Shown piece after piece: positions 40,226 through 48,938 of a DNA stretch of 48,938 bases. Positions within the stretch are counted from its first letter, which is position 1. Each line of letters begins with the position of its first letter. A program made the position numbers and the translations under genes. Below the pieces are notes generated by a model. The model did no database searches, had not been told where the DNA came from, and was given only the letters and a program-made list of their open reading frames with translations. This DNA is from Aureobasidium sp. EXF-3400 (lineage: Eukaryota; Ascomycota; Dothideomycetes; Dothideales; Saccotheciaceae), in the NCBI GenBank assembly GCA_024195585.1, contig SWBL01000366.1, forward strand, positions 1 to 48,938, given 5' to 3'.

Positions 40226-41182
40226 GCGGCTTCTTCCCACTTTCCGACAACAGGAGAAAAAGAAGAGTGGTCAGGGTTCGTAACAAGCACTGGGTTTTCC
40301 CTGACTTTGAGGTCAGAAACCTTCGGCAGCAACGCTCAGCAGTACCTCGCACTCTTTCAAGCTTGTAGAGGCGAAGCAGAACTGAACGTTTACCAGGGTT
40401 TGGACTGAACAATCCATCCACTCGCCATGGAATCGAGAGCCACAGTCTCCTTCAAGAGACTGGAAAACAAAGACTCTATAGAAAGAAGAAACGAAAAGAA
40501 ATGCAAAGATCAACCAACACAATTATGTGTGTTTTGTGCCTATGTGTGTTTGGAGTGTACATGTATATTTAGAGGCCAGGGATCCTGGAGCTAGGAAGCA
40601 GATGGCTAGAGTCTGCAGCAGCTGTTGTCACGATAAAGGCATCTTTTTCACATCTGAGTTTGAGGACGATATTTATTTTGATGATCCGGATAATTGATCG
40701 AGTGTGATATAATCTAACAACATAGTTATCCTATAAACCTCGTTGGAAGAGTGGTAGCCAGGATGTGGCGTGGACAACGATTGCGGTTGTCTTATGCTGC
40801 ATCAAACTTTCTACATTCCAAATCTCAAAGCACAAAGACATCACAGTTAAGACAGAAAGTTGAACAGCAAGGAGAATGAAGCGATTAATTTGATTGGACA
40901 AAAGTGCTTTAGTAGAGGTAGCACATGCATTCTGTTTCATTACAATCGTAAACTCCGAACTCTCCAATCCCGACCAACCCCATTCCTATACTTAACAAGA
41001 AAGAAAGAGACAATGAAAAGAAGAGAAAACGGCAACGGCCATCTGTGCCATGCAATTTTTAGTACCACAGAAGGGAAAGCCAAAAAAAGAAAGACAAAAG
41101 AAAAGAACAAGAATGGGAATAAGAAAATGTATGAGAGGGAAAGAAGGGACAAAGAGATCCGGTTCTGTCTGTTTCCCCTCTC
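40226..41182. other. Tail-to-tail intergenic region with a purine tract
   Basis: This 957-bp interval holds the 3' regions of the PARN-like gene and BUD4. From about 40995 to 41160 the top strand is almost purely purine with A-rich runs (AAAAAAAGAAAGACAAAAGA near 41081), i.e. a pyrimidine tract in BUD4 transcript orientation. No gene is supported. Confidence 0.55.
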
Positions 41183-44100
41183 TTAGAAGATCATGCTCTT
41201 GACTTGATGTCTGTCACGGTGGCTCGGGCGCGGGCTGCTTGTAGGCGGTGTTGCGTCTCGCACGCTGTCTTGTTGTGACATTGTACGCTTGAGCTCGGGT
41301 GCACCAGCCCTGGTATCGTGGGCATCTGCTCCTGATCGACTAGGGTCTGGCGTGTTCTGCTGGGACTTCATGGATTTGGCATCTGATCGTTCCTTGGTCA
41401 ACACCATATCTGTCCACTTGGCTGTGCTGCTTGTCGAAGGCTTGCCGATGCATGAGCCAAGTGCCTTCATCCAGGCGTCTTTGTCTGCGGCACTCTCTGC
41501 GTAGAAGTCGATGGTTTCGCCGTTGGCAAATCTCATTCTGAATCCTTCCTCGACGAACTGGTAGCCGTCGTCTTCTTCGGCAAAGGCAGACTTGCGTCTT
41601 CCTTTGGTGGGATGGCCTGATGTAGGATCGTTGACGAGTGATTTCTGGTCGTCAATCAACCTTGTAGCCTTTGAGAGATTGATAGTCGCTCTGGGCTGGC
41701 GAGTGTGCTCGTGGTATGCTGTGAGCTTCGTGCCTTGAAGACGGAAGAAGCGGCGGCGCCAGTACGGGCAATCACCTCCTTGCTGACTCAAGCAACCTTC
41801 CCAGGAAGATTCCTTGACCTGTTCGGCCGACTTCATCTCTCTAACAGCTGAGCTCATGCTCTTGGGCATATGTTCATCACCAGCACCCTTGGGCTTGGGG
41901 ATGTACATGAGTTGCAACTCAAGCTTTCCCACTGCGTAAGGTGGACGTCTGATGGTACCATCTCTTCCACCGAAGCCGGAGTTGCCGTTGTTGCGCTTGC
42001 TGCGAACACTGCTGACAACGTCGGCATCTTTTTCAATGGCCCACTCGTTGAAGCAAGGTACATCGACAGTCAGCTGACGTCCGAAACACAGAGACTCGTG
42101 AGACTTCAAGGAGACATAAGCACGAGCGAACGAGCCAGACTTGGCATCGACGACTTCACGCAGCATATCCCACGATGTGGGTTTGACGGAAGCACGCTTG
42201 CGTTGCATCTCTTCTTGCTGGCGACGTTCGATCTCGGCAGCCTCTTCTCTCTCTTTCCTCTCACGCTCCGCTCTCTTCTTTGGAGATGTGAGGAGGCGAG
42301 AAAATCTTGATGTTGACGACTTGATAGGCTTTGTGGGAGAGACTGGAACGGGAATCGACATCTGAGGCTTGGGCGCGGGAGCAGGCAGCTTGGTAGTCAG
42401 AGTCAATTGGAACTCGAGGTCCTGAAGGACAACGAGCTCGAACTCCTGACCAATCGAAGCAGCTCTGCCGAGCTGAAGGTCAGCAGTTGTCACACAATGT
42501 AAGCCATTATCCAAGGTGAGTTGGAAGAAGAGGCGATCGTCTGCGAGATAATGTCAGTTTCAGCCCAGCAAAGTATGAGAAGCAGGCACTTACTGCGTGG
42601 TAGCGGCAAATCGAGATCCTTCACGCCAACGACCTTAACAAAGAGTCGACCTCTCTCCTCGCCCTCGTTTGTCTCGTCGGTAGTCAGATACTCATCAACC
42701 TTTCCGAGCGAGCTTTCATGGCCAGGCAGAGGAGGCGCCGGCCCACCGACATTGGATCTCCTACCAGAGGATCTCCTGGAGCTCTTACGTCTAGTCTTGC
42801 CGTTCCATGGTTCAGTCGTCAGGTACTTCTCGCCGCCACTCGACTTGCGCGGGGTGCGCTTGCTCTTGACAGACGTCGTTGGGTTGACTTGGCCATTGGG
42901 AGAGAGCGGACGTTGACTCTCGTCACTGAAGTTTCTGTTGCTAGCGACAATCACCTTCGTGTTTTGACGCATGAGATATCCCTTCTGCACAATAATTAGT
43001 ATGTGAATTTATCGATGAGGTCCAAATCAAGTCATACCTTTTGGGCTTCAATCACACGGTCAAACTCAGCATCCATGCCTAGACCCATGTCATCGTCAAA
43101 CGAATCAACAGGGAAGTCAAGGTCGAGCTTCATGTTGCGACTTTGTCGACGGTTTTCATCCTGCTCGGATAGCATGCCTGTTGTCTCATCTTCCCCGTGC
43201 TCAACGTCCCTGTCAAGGCTTGTGTCGATCTGAAGAGACGGTTCGTTGTCATGCTCGCCATCAACGGGATTCTGCTGAGATTCTTGGCCAGTCGTCTCTT
43301 GTTCCGAGAGCGATTCCGAGCTGTGTGAGTCATCTTCGTCTTCATCCTCGTCAGAACGGGCCTGTTCGTCTGCTTGGGCGGAAGTCTCGGAGCGGTACTG
43401 ATCAGGAATTGCGGGCACTTCGTAGCTCACATGGCGACGTTGAGCTCTCATGGCTTCCAGGTCCGCAGGAGTACCAGAAGGTCGAGCCTTGAGCTTGCCT
43501 TGTGTCTTGATGGTAGCTTTGCGCTCTGGTATTATGGGTGTTTCCTCTGGGGGAGGGGACATATCGATCATTGAACCATGGATGACGGACCCAAAGGACT
43601 CACGGCCAATGGTTTCGTCTGATTCAGTCGAACCCTCTCGTCCATATTGGGGCTCGACATTGAAGCTAGGTTGCAGAATTATGGGTGGCTCAAGAACAGA
43701 TTTGTTGCTTTGCTCCTGTGTGCCAGATGAGGAGGGTGGTGTAGGCGTGATGTAATCTTTCAAGCCAAAGTCGAAATCATCGTTGCCCAAAAAGCTTAGG
43801 GGAAGACCCATGCTGCTTGATTCCTCCGTGGACTGTGGGTTGCCAAGTGGAGTTGCGAATGCTTCGTCTTCCATAGGAGATTCCTGCTCGTCTTGGAGAG
43901 ACAAATGCTCGGGTTCTTCTGGTTGATCGTTGATCAAGACTGACATAGGTGAGGAGTATCGACTTTCATCGTCCTCAGCCTGTGAGTCTTCATCGTAATC
44001 AGCATGATGAACGACGGAAGACTGCCTGTCATAATCATCTGCTCTCGCTTCCTCCGACTCTTCACGGAAAGACGGGACAGCACTGAGATCGAGGTAGCTG

Positions 44101-45922
44101 TTTTCGTTCTCTTCCTTGATAGCGGCGCCAATCTCGGGTTCAAATTGGGTTGACGTCTCGCGAGAGGGGATTGGGACATCAGGATCGAGGTTGGCGAGAT
44201 CACGGTAGTCTCTGTCGGCGAACGACACCATGGACTCTTCTTGCAGATCAGCATCGAATTGGTCGTACTTTTGGGACTTGACGTTGCGCAGGATAGACTC
44301 TCGAGAGATGCTTGGTGCAAAGTCAAAGCCGGCCAAGTCATCGTCTTCGATATCCGAGTGGTCTGAAGCGGCAGCAGCGTCGTCTTGGGTAGATTTGACC
44401 TGTTCGTCGACAGGTTCCTCAACATCCTGAGGCTTTTTCATGTCAGACAGAGATGTCTGTAATTTGAGTAGATTCATTCTGTCCTCCATAGACATGTTGG
44501 CTTCCCTCATGCGCAGGATTTCGTCCTTCGAGACCGAAGCAGGGCGAGGTGGAGAAGGCAGCGAACGCTGAATACTACTGGCGCGTTCTGCAGCAGCAGC
44601 AAGACCACCAGAGTCGACGCGCTCTCTCCTGAAGGAGGGCACGCCAGGAAGCGGAGGCAGAGGTCTTGCTTCAGCATCAGAGTTGTAAGATTCTGAGCGG
44701 CTGGAGGAGGGCCGTTGCTCGTTGTTCGAGATCGGGGCATGTCTCTCTGTGGGTTCGTCGTCATGGTCAAAAACATCATCGTAGTCGTTGGCAAGATGGT
44801 TACGAGCGACATCAGGACTCATGTGCCTCCAATCTTCGGGAAGGACCACCGGAGTCTTATCCGTGTCCTCGAGGGAGGCATCAAAACTGTCTTCATCAAC
44901 CGAAGAAGCACGCTCGAAGCTGTTATCTTCGTAGTCATCGGAATCGTAACTTCCTTCTCTCGAGCCCGAGGCGATGGAGGAGGGTTCTGGTGTCTGCTGT
45001 TCGTATTCGTTTAGCTCTGGCGGTGCTGTATCGAATGTGACACTCTTCGCATGACGTGGCTGCGCACGAGGAGTAGCGACTCTTTCATCGTCTAGATCCT
45101 CGGGCCAATGACTTTGATCAGACTCGAAAGAGCCAGCAAAACGGCTATTAGAAGTAAGAGAAGACTTGGTGGGCGAAGGAGTCTCCCGGCGGGGAGAGCT
45201 GGGGGCGGATGTGTTTGTGGCAGAAAGGGCCGATGAAGGACCAGGGATTCTTGATGGGCTCGGATCTGCGTCGGTGGGAGACTTGATGGGGCTGTTTTCC
45301 TTGCGAAGACTGTCGAAGCGTGTGAAGACGTTGTTCTGGAAGTTGCCTCCCCAGCCACGGTTGCTCAGAGGGCGCTCGATGACGGGAGAGCTCGAGGGAT
45401 CGTAGTTGTGCTTTGTTTCGCGAGCATACATGGTGCTGTTCTTGACGCGCGATGCCTTTTTAAGGTTCTCAATGGATGAGCGACGGCCTGAAGTCTTTCC
45501 AGTAGGAGATGCAGAGCGCTCGGGGCGCTCAGGACGCTCGGGACTGTTTTCAGAGCCAAAACGGGAGGGAGAGGCGCGGTCCTCCCAGAAGGTGCGTGGT
45601 GAGCGCTGTTGCTGCAGCGGTGACGAGTCGAAGGGCGACGAGTCCTTGCTGGTGACCATCTTCTAGCGCAAAGGATCAGCAGGTGGTGGGGGTTGTTGAC
45701 TTGACGGCGGTCGACTTACCTTGGTGGCCTGGTTGTAACTGGGTGAATTTCTCCTTCTTTCTGTCGAGCCGATTTCTGATAGAGGGCGTGCCATTTTGGT
45801 GGGGGAGCCAATGGACGAAGCAGTCGAGTTGGACTTGACTATCTTGAGCGGCTGCACCTAGGTCCAACGTCAGCGCATGTGAGAGAGGGCGATGCAGCCT
45901 GGATTACCTGTTCGGTGGCCAT
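41183..45922 (-). CDS. BUD4: BUD4/anillin-like septation landmark protein with C-terminal PH domain
   Basis: Cortical scaffold that marks septation sites and organises septins, Rho4 and the contractile ring in filamentous fungi. Exons 45922-45908 (15 nt, MATEQ), 45857-45720, 45662-43038, 42984-42594 and 42540-41183 join to 1508 aa. The start MATEQVQPLKIVKS and the following Ser/Pro-rich, disordered two thirds contain many acidic patches (DEDEDDSHSSES). The C-terminal third has an anillin-homology-like region (about 1050-1290; LEFQLTL, KPTSWDMLREVV, VGKLELQLMYIPKP) and a PH domain (about 1301-1417; ESSWEGCLSQQGG, YWRRRFFRLQGTKL, DAWMKALGSCI). All introns keep frame. It is divergent from MRH4. 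The very short first exon would be missed by simple gene finders. Confidence 0.92.
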
Positions 45923-46608
45923 TGTTGACGAGGAATGCGCGCTCACCCGTCCAGCGAGGGATGTCGTCTGATATATGAACAAGACCAACGGCGCACGCAA
46001 ATATAGCGACGCTGTTGCAACCCCAGTTGTAAGTCGACTCGAAGACCAGTAGCAAAAAGCAAAGGTGAATGTGGGAGAACAGAACGATTGGGGTCGGCTA
46101 GCTAAGTAGGTATACAAAACAAGCGTGGAGTCTCTTTGTTGTCGTCGGGCGGCATAGCAACCGTTTGCTTTGATGCGGCAGAGTTGGCCATGTGGAAGAC
46201 TAGCTACAGAACACAAACTCGACTACGGCACGACCTCTCCACTCTTGCATTACCTGGTCCTTCTCTCTACAGAATTCAGAACCCTTGGTTTCCCTCTCAT
46301 TGTCGCGTTACTGCCTCCACTCAACCTTGATCTCAATCAGAGGATAGTCATGTCATACAAACGGAGACAGACTCGACTCGATACTCAAGAAGTGTCGTGC
46401 TTTCCTGAAAACCGTTCTCTAGTCAAACCCCACATCTCGAACCTTATCGCTGCAGTTTTGAAACCAGTGGAACCGGAACTTTTTTTGGATCCTCCATGTT
46501 GCAGGTCCGGTCAATCTGCTTGTCGCTCTGCCGTATTCGTCATCTGTCGCTTTCGTTGCCGCTATCACCGTCGCCGCCGCTGTCGACTTCTATACCGCCG
46601 ACATACAC
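45923..46608. promoter_or_regulatory. Divergent upstream region of BUD4 and MRH4
   Basis: This 686-bp region presumably holds both promoters. The MRH4-proximal part (about 46240-46600) is rich in pyrimidines on the top strand. A plus-strand frame at 46170-46757 overlaps the MRH4 start but has no ATG-driven conserved product. No specific factor site is supported. Confidence 0.45.
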
Positions 46609-48399
46609 ATGCTCTCCTCCAAGATGCGCCCGGCTCTCTGCCCCTTCTGCGAGGCCGCCGCCTTGATGACACGCCCGGTCTTTCCTATGCGCTCCTCCAC
46701 GCGCCACATGGCTACCACGCAAAAACCTCGACCAAACCGAATGGACTTGTCCCCTAAGGTCGCCTACCCTGATGCCAAACCCCCGAGACGGCGTACGAAC
46801 AGCCCTTTCGGTGCTATGAACGTCACACATGCAGATATCCGAAATGCGCCTCGTCAACGTCCATCAACAGCTGAGCAGAAGAGAGCAACACGAAATGCTC
46901 CAGACAAATACAAGCCCAAGGATGAGAAGGAGAAGGACTCGTTCAAAGCTTTGAAGATGCAGCGTGCTCTCAGTCAAGTCTCGTACAGTCATCGTTCTGC
47001 TGTCAAGCAGAGCATAGCCGACACCGAATCTTTCAACGAGTTTGCTCTACTGCCCACCGTTCACCAGTCTATCTCATCCCAGGCTTTGAACGGTATGGAC
47101 GACACTTCTCCTACTCCTATTCAGAAGCTTGCAATCCCTGCGCTGCTCGGAACCAATGGCAGGAAATCAAAAGACACAGAGGCCATGCAACAATTTCTCC
47201 TGGCTGCCGAAACTGGATCTGGCAAGACTCTGGCCTACCTTTTACCAGTCATCGATGCGCTGAAGCGTGCTGAAATCGCCCAGGCCGAACAGGATGCTCA
47301 AGTAGAGAAGGAGGCAGCCTCGCGCAAGAACACATACGAGCTCGAATCACCACCGCTATCCAACGAGCCTCATCCCACTACGGGCCGTCCGCGTGCCATC
47401 ATCCTGGTTCCCACGGCGGAGCTAGTGCAGCAAGTCGGCGCCCTGGCCAAGTCCTTATCCCACACAACCAAGTTCCGTGCAGCCCTTATCTCTGCCAACT
47501 TTACCGGTACCGTTATTCGCAATCGTCTGTTCTCACCTTCAGGAGTCGATCTCCTCATCTCTACCCCACATCTGCTCGCGAGCATCAGCGAAAGCGATCC
47601 CAATGTGCTATCACGAGTCACTCATCTGGTCATCGATGAGGCCGATTCGCTTCTTGACCGCTCCTTTGCTCCCATCACCGGCAGCATCCTCGATCGTGCT
47701 ACTCCAAGCTTGAAGCAGCTGGTCCTCTGCTCCGCCACTATTCCCCGTAGTCTTGATTCGTACCTCCGCAAGCGTTTCCCGGACATTCGTCGTCTCGCTA
47801 CTCCCAATCTACACGCCATTCCTCGTCGTGTTCAGCTCAGCGTTGTTGATGTCGAGAAAGACCCATACAAGGGCAACAGAGACCTCGCTTGCGCAGACAC
47901 CGTCTGGAACCTCGGCCGTGAAGCAGGCGATGATGCTGTCAAGAGAGTCATCGTCTTTGTCAACGAGCGTGAGAAGTGCTCTGAGCTGTCGCTGTACCTC
48001 CAGAGCAAAGGTGTCGATGCCATGGCCCTCAGTCGTGACTCGGACGAACGCAAACAGGCACAAGTCCTTGCCGAGTTCACAGGTGCTACCGTCGACTCCA
48101 AGCCTGGCCAGGCTAGTGTTACTACAGTACCTCGTGTGCTGCCTGGTAAAAGACAACTGACCAACACCAAAGTCCTTGTCATGACTGATCTCGGATCCCG
48201 TGGTATCGATACCTTGATGGTTCGCAACGTCATTCTGTACGACGTACCCCACACTAGTATTGACTTTATCCATCGTCTCGGACGTGTTGGCCGTATGGGA
48301 AGAAGAGGCCGTGGCATCGTGCTCGTCGGTAAGGGTGACAGAAGAGACATCGTCAAGGAAGTACGCGACGGCATGTTCAACGGAAGAGCATTGATCTAG
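46609..48399 (+). CDS. MRH4: Mitochondrial DEAD-box ATP-dependent RNA helicase MRH4
   Basis: RNA helicase needed in yeast for assembly of the large mitochondrial ribosomal subunit on 21S rRNA. It is a single exon of 596 aa. The N-terminus is basic and Ser/Thr/Ala-rich with few acids for about 100 residues, fitting a mitochondrial presequence. Helicase motifs in order: Q-like motif (TSPTPIQKLAIPAL), Walker A AETGSGKT (200-207), PTAELVQQVG, motif II DEAD (343-346, VIDEADSLLD), SAT (LCSATIPRS), FVNEREKC, VMTDLGSRGID, and motif VI HRLGRVGRMGRRGRG. The divergent motif VI and the spacing match Mrh4 rather than cytosolic DEAD-box proteins. The first ATG is followed closely by another (MRPALC, at 46624), so either could initiate. 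Confidence 0.92.
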   Translation: MLSSKMRPALCPFCEAAALMTRPVFPMRSSTRHMATTQKPRPNRMDLSPKVAYPDAKPPRRRTNSPFGAMNVTHADIRNAPRQRPSTAEQKRATRNAPDKYKPKDEKEKDSFKALKMQRALSQVSYSHRSAVKQSIADTESFNEFALLPTVHQSISSQALNGMDDTSPTPIQKLAIPALLGTNGRKSKDTEAMQQFLLAAETGSGKTLAYLLPVIDALKRAEIAQAEQDAQVEKEAASRKNTYELESPPLSNEPHPTTGRPRAIILVPTAELVQQVGALAKSLSHTTKFRAALISANFTGTVIRNRLFSPSGVDLLISTPHLLASISESDPNVLSRVTHLVIDEADSLLDRSFAPITGSILDRATPSLKQLVLCSATIPRSLDSYLRKRFPDIRRLATPNLHAIPRRVQLSVVDVEKDPYKGNRDLACADTVWNLGREAGDDAVKRVIVFVNEREKCSELSLYLQSKGVDAMALSRDSDERKQAQVLAEFTGATVDSKPGQASVTTVPRVLPGKRQLTNTKVLVMTDLGSRGIDTLMVRNVILYDVPHTSIDFIHRLGRVGRMGRRGRGIVLVGKGDRRDIVKEVRDGMFNGRALI

Positions 48400-48938
48400 T
48401 GGAATGACTACCCATGACAGGCCTGAAAATCTCATCTCATCGATCTCCATTTTGATACCCATATCGTAGCGTTTGACTCAAAATCACAATTCTATTCCCC
48501 TCCATCAATGCCATACAATATCAAGCAATTCGTGTAGATGCATGAACGTGAGGCAAGATGGACTCAAATTTACAGAAGGCAAGTCGATCGAATACACATT
48601 TTATCTGCAGACATTAGTACTGGGACCCAGGCCAAGTTGTCCTGTGATAGAAACACTGTGAAATCATTCTATACACCGAGATAGAGAAGGAGTCGATGGT
48701 GATTCAGTAGATGAACTCTGACCATATTTCGTGAGATTTGCGACATGGGTTAAGCGCCTTCAAGCAACGAGACGAAGCGCAATGAACGAGGGAACGAGTA
48801 GCAGGACGAGAAGAACCAGAACGGCTAGCGGGTTTTGCTTCAGAGCGGATGTTACATGGAATCGGTGGAATTTCGGCTCCATGCCATGCCATGCCACTAC
48901 TTCTAGCTAACATGCCATTCCATGTCAATTATCTAGTG
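48400..48938. other. Region downstream of MRH4 to the window edge
   Basis: This holds the 3' untranslated region of MRH4 and further non-coding sequence. Near 48881-48896 the sequence CCATGCCATGCCATGCC is a small tandem repeat of five-base units. No gene is supported within the window. Confidence 0.5.

Noticed and set aside
46170..46757. 195-codon plus-strand frame overlapping the MRH4 start
   Set aside because: It is out of frame with MRH4, overlaps its presequence and has no family features.

Overview
This window is nuclear DNA of a filamentous ascomycete (Pezizomycotina; a dothideomycete-like fungus is my guess, unproven). Its genes carry short spliceosomal introns, mostly about 50-60 nt, with GTRNGY donors, CTAAC-like branch sites and CAG/TAG acceptors. 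They are densely packed on both strands with no operon logic. The gene set is fungal: a BUD4 septation landmark with a terminal PH domain, a RING-PH-VWA scaffold of Far1/Ste5 type, an Fps1-type aquaglyceroporin, MRH4, STE14, TTI1 and a PEX26-like peroxin. I rebuilt 17 spliced or intronless coding genes with in-frame exon joins, plus one weakly supported small gene. No rRNA, tRNA, CRISPR array or bacterial-type feature was seen.

Left part (1-14692): the 5' end of the ribosomal protein eS24 gene runs off the left edge. It is divergent from an EFM3-like eEF2 lysine methyltransferase. A maltose/galactoside O-acetyltransferase-like enzyme, the CaaX carboxyl methyltransferase STE14, the RING-PH-VWA scaffold gene and TTI1 follow. 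STE14 (a-factor and Ras maturation) and the scaffold (MAPK/pheromone signalling family) are neighbours, separated by an AT-rich gap holding a small terminal-inverted-repeat element. A nearly 3 kb gene-free interval with pyrimidine-rich top strand lies between the scaffold gene and TTI1.

Middle (14693-30247): a giant coiled-coil protein (2336 aa) is followed by an aquaglyceroporin and a glycerol kinase transcribed away from each other from a 2 kb shared upstream region. This is a coherent uptake-and-phosphorylation pair for glycerol. After the kinase comes 2.3 kb without genes. It contains decayed repeats: an imperfect inverted repeat and a 115-bp direct duplication whose differences are mostly transitions, as expected of repeat-induced point mutation. 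Related fragments occur upstream of the coiled-coil gene and possibly after STE14.

Right part (30248-48938): a membrane-anchored tRNA t6A dehydratase (TCD), a possible tiny spliced gene, an ER/Golgi L-type lectin (VIP36-like), TIM13, the mitochondrial nuclease NUC1, a tail-anchored PEX26-like protein, a PARN/CAF1-family deadenylase, BUD4 and the mitochondrial DEAD-box helicase MRH4. Several encode mitochondrial proteins (TCD, TIM13, NUC1, MRH4), but I see no evidence that this is more than chance linkage.

The most unusual items are the RING-PH-VWA scaffold with a lost metal-binding motif and a His/Ser-rich 11-residue repeat, the giant coiled-coil protein with a nearly identical internal 198-bp period, the glycerol divergon with an NLA-type channel, and the small degraded repeat family.
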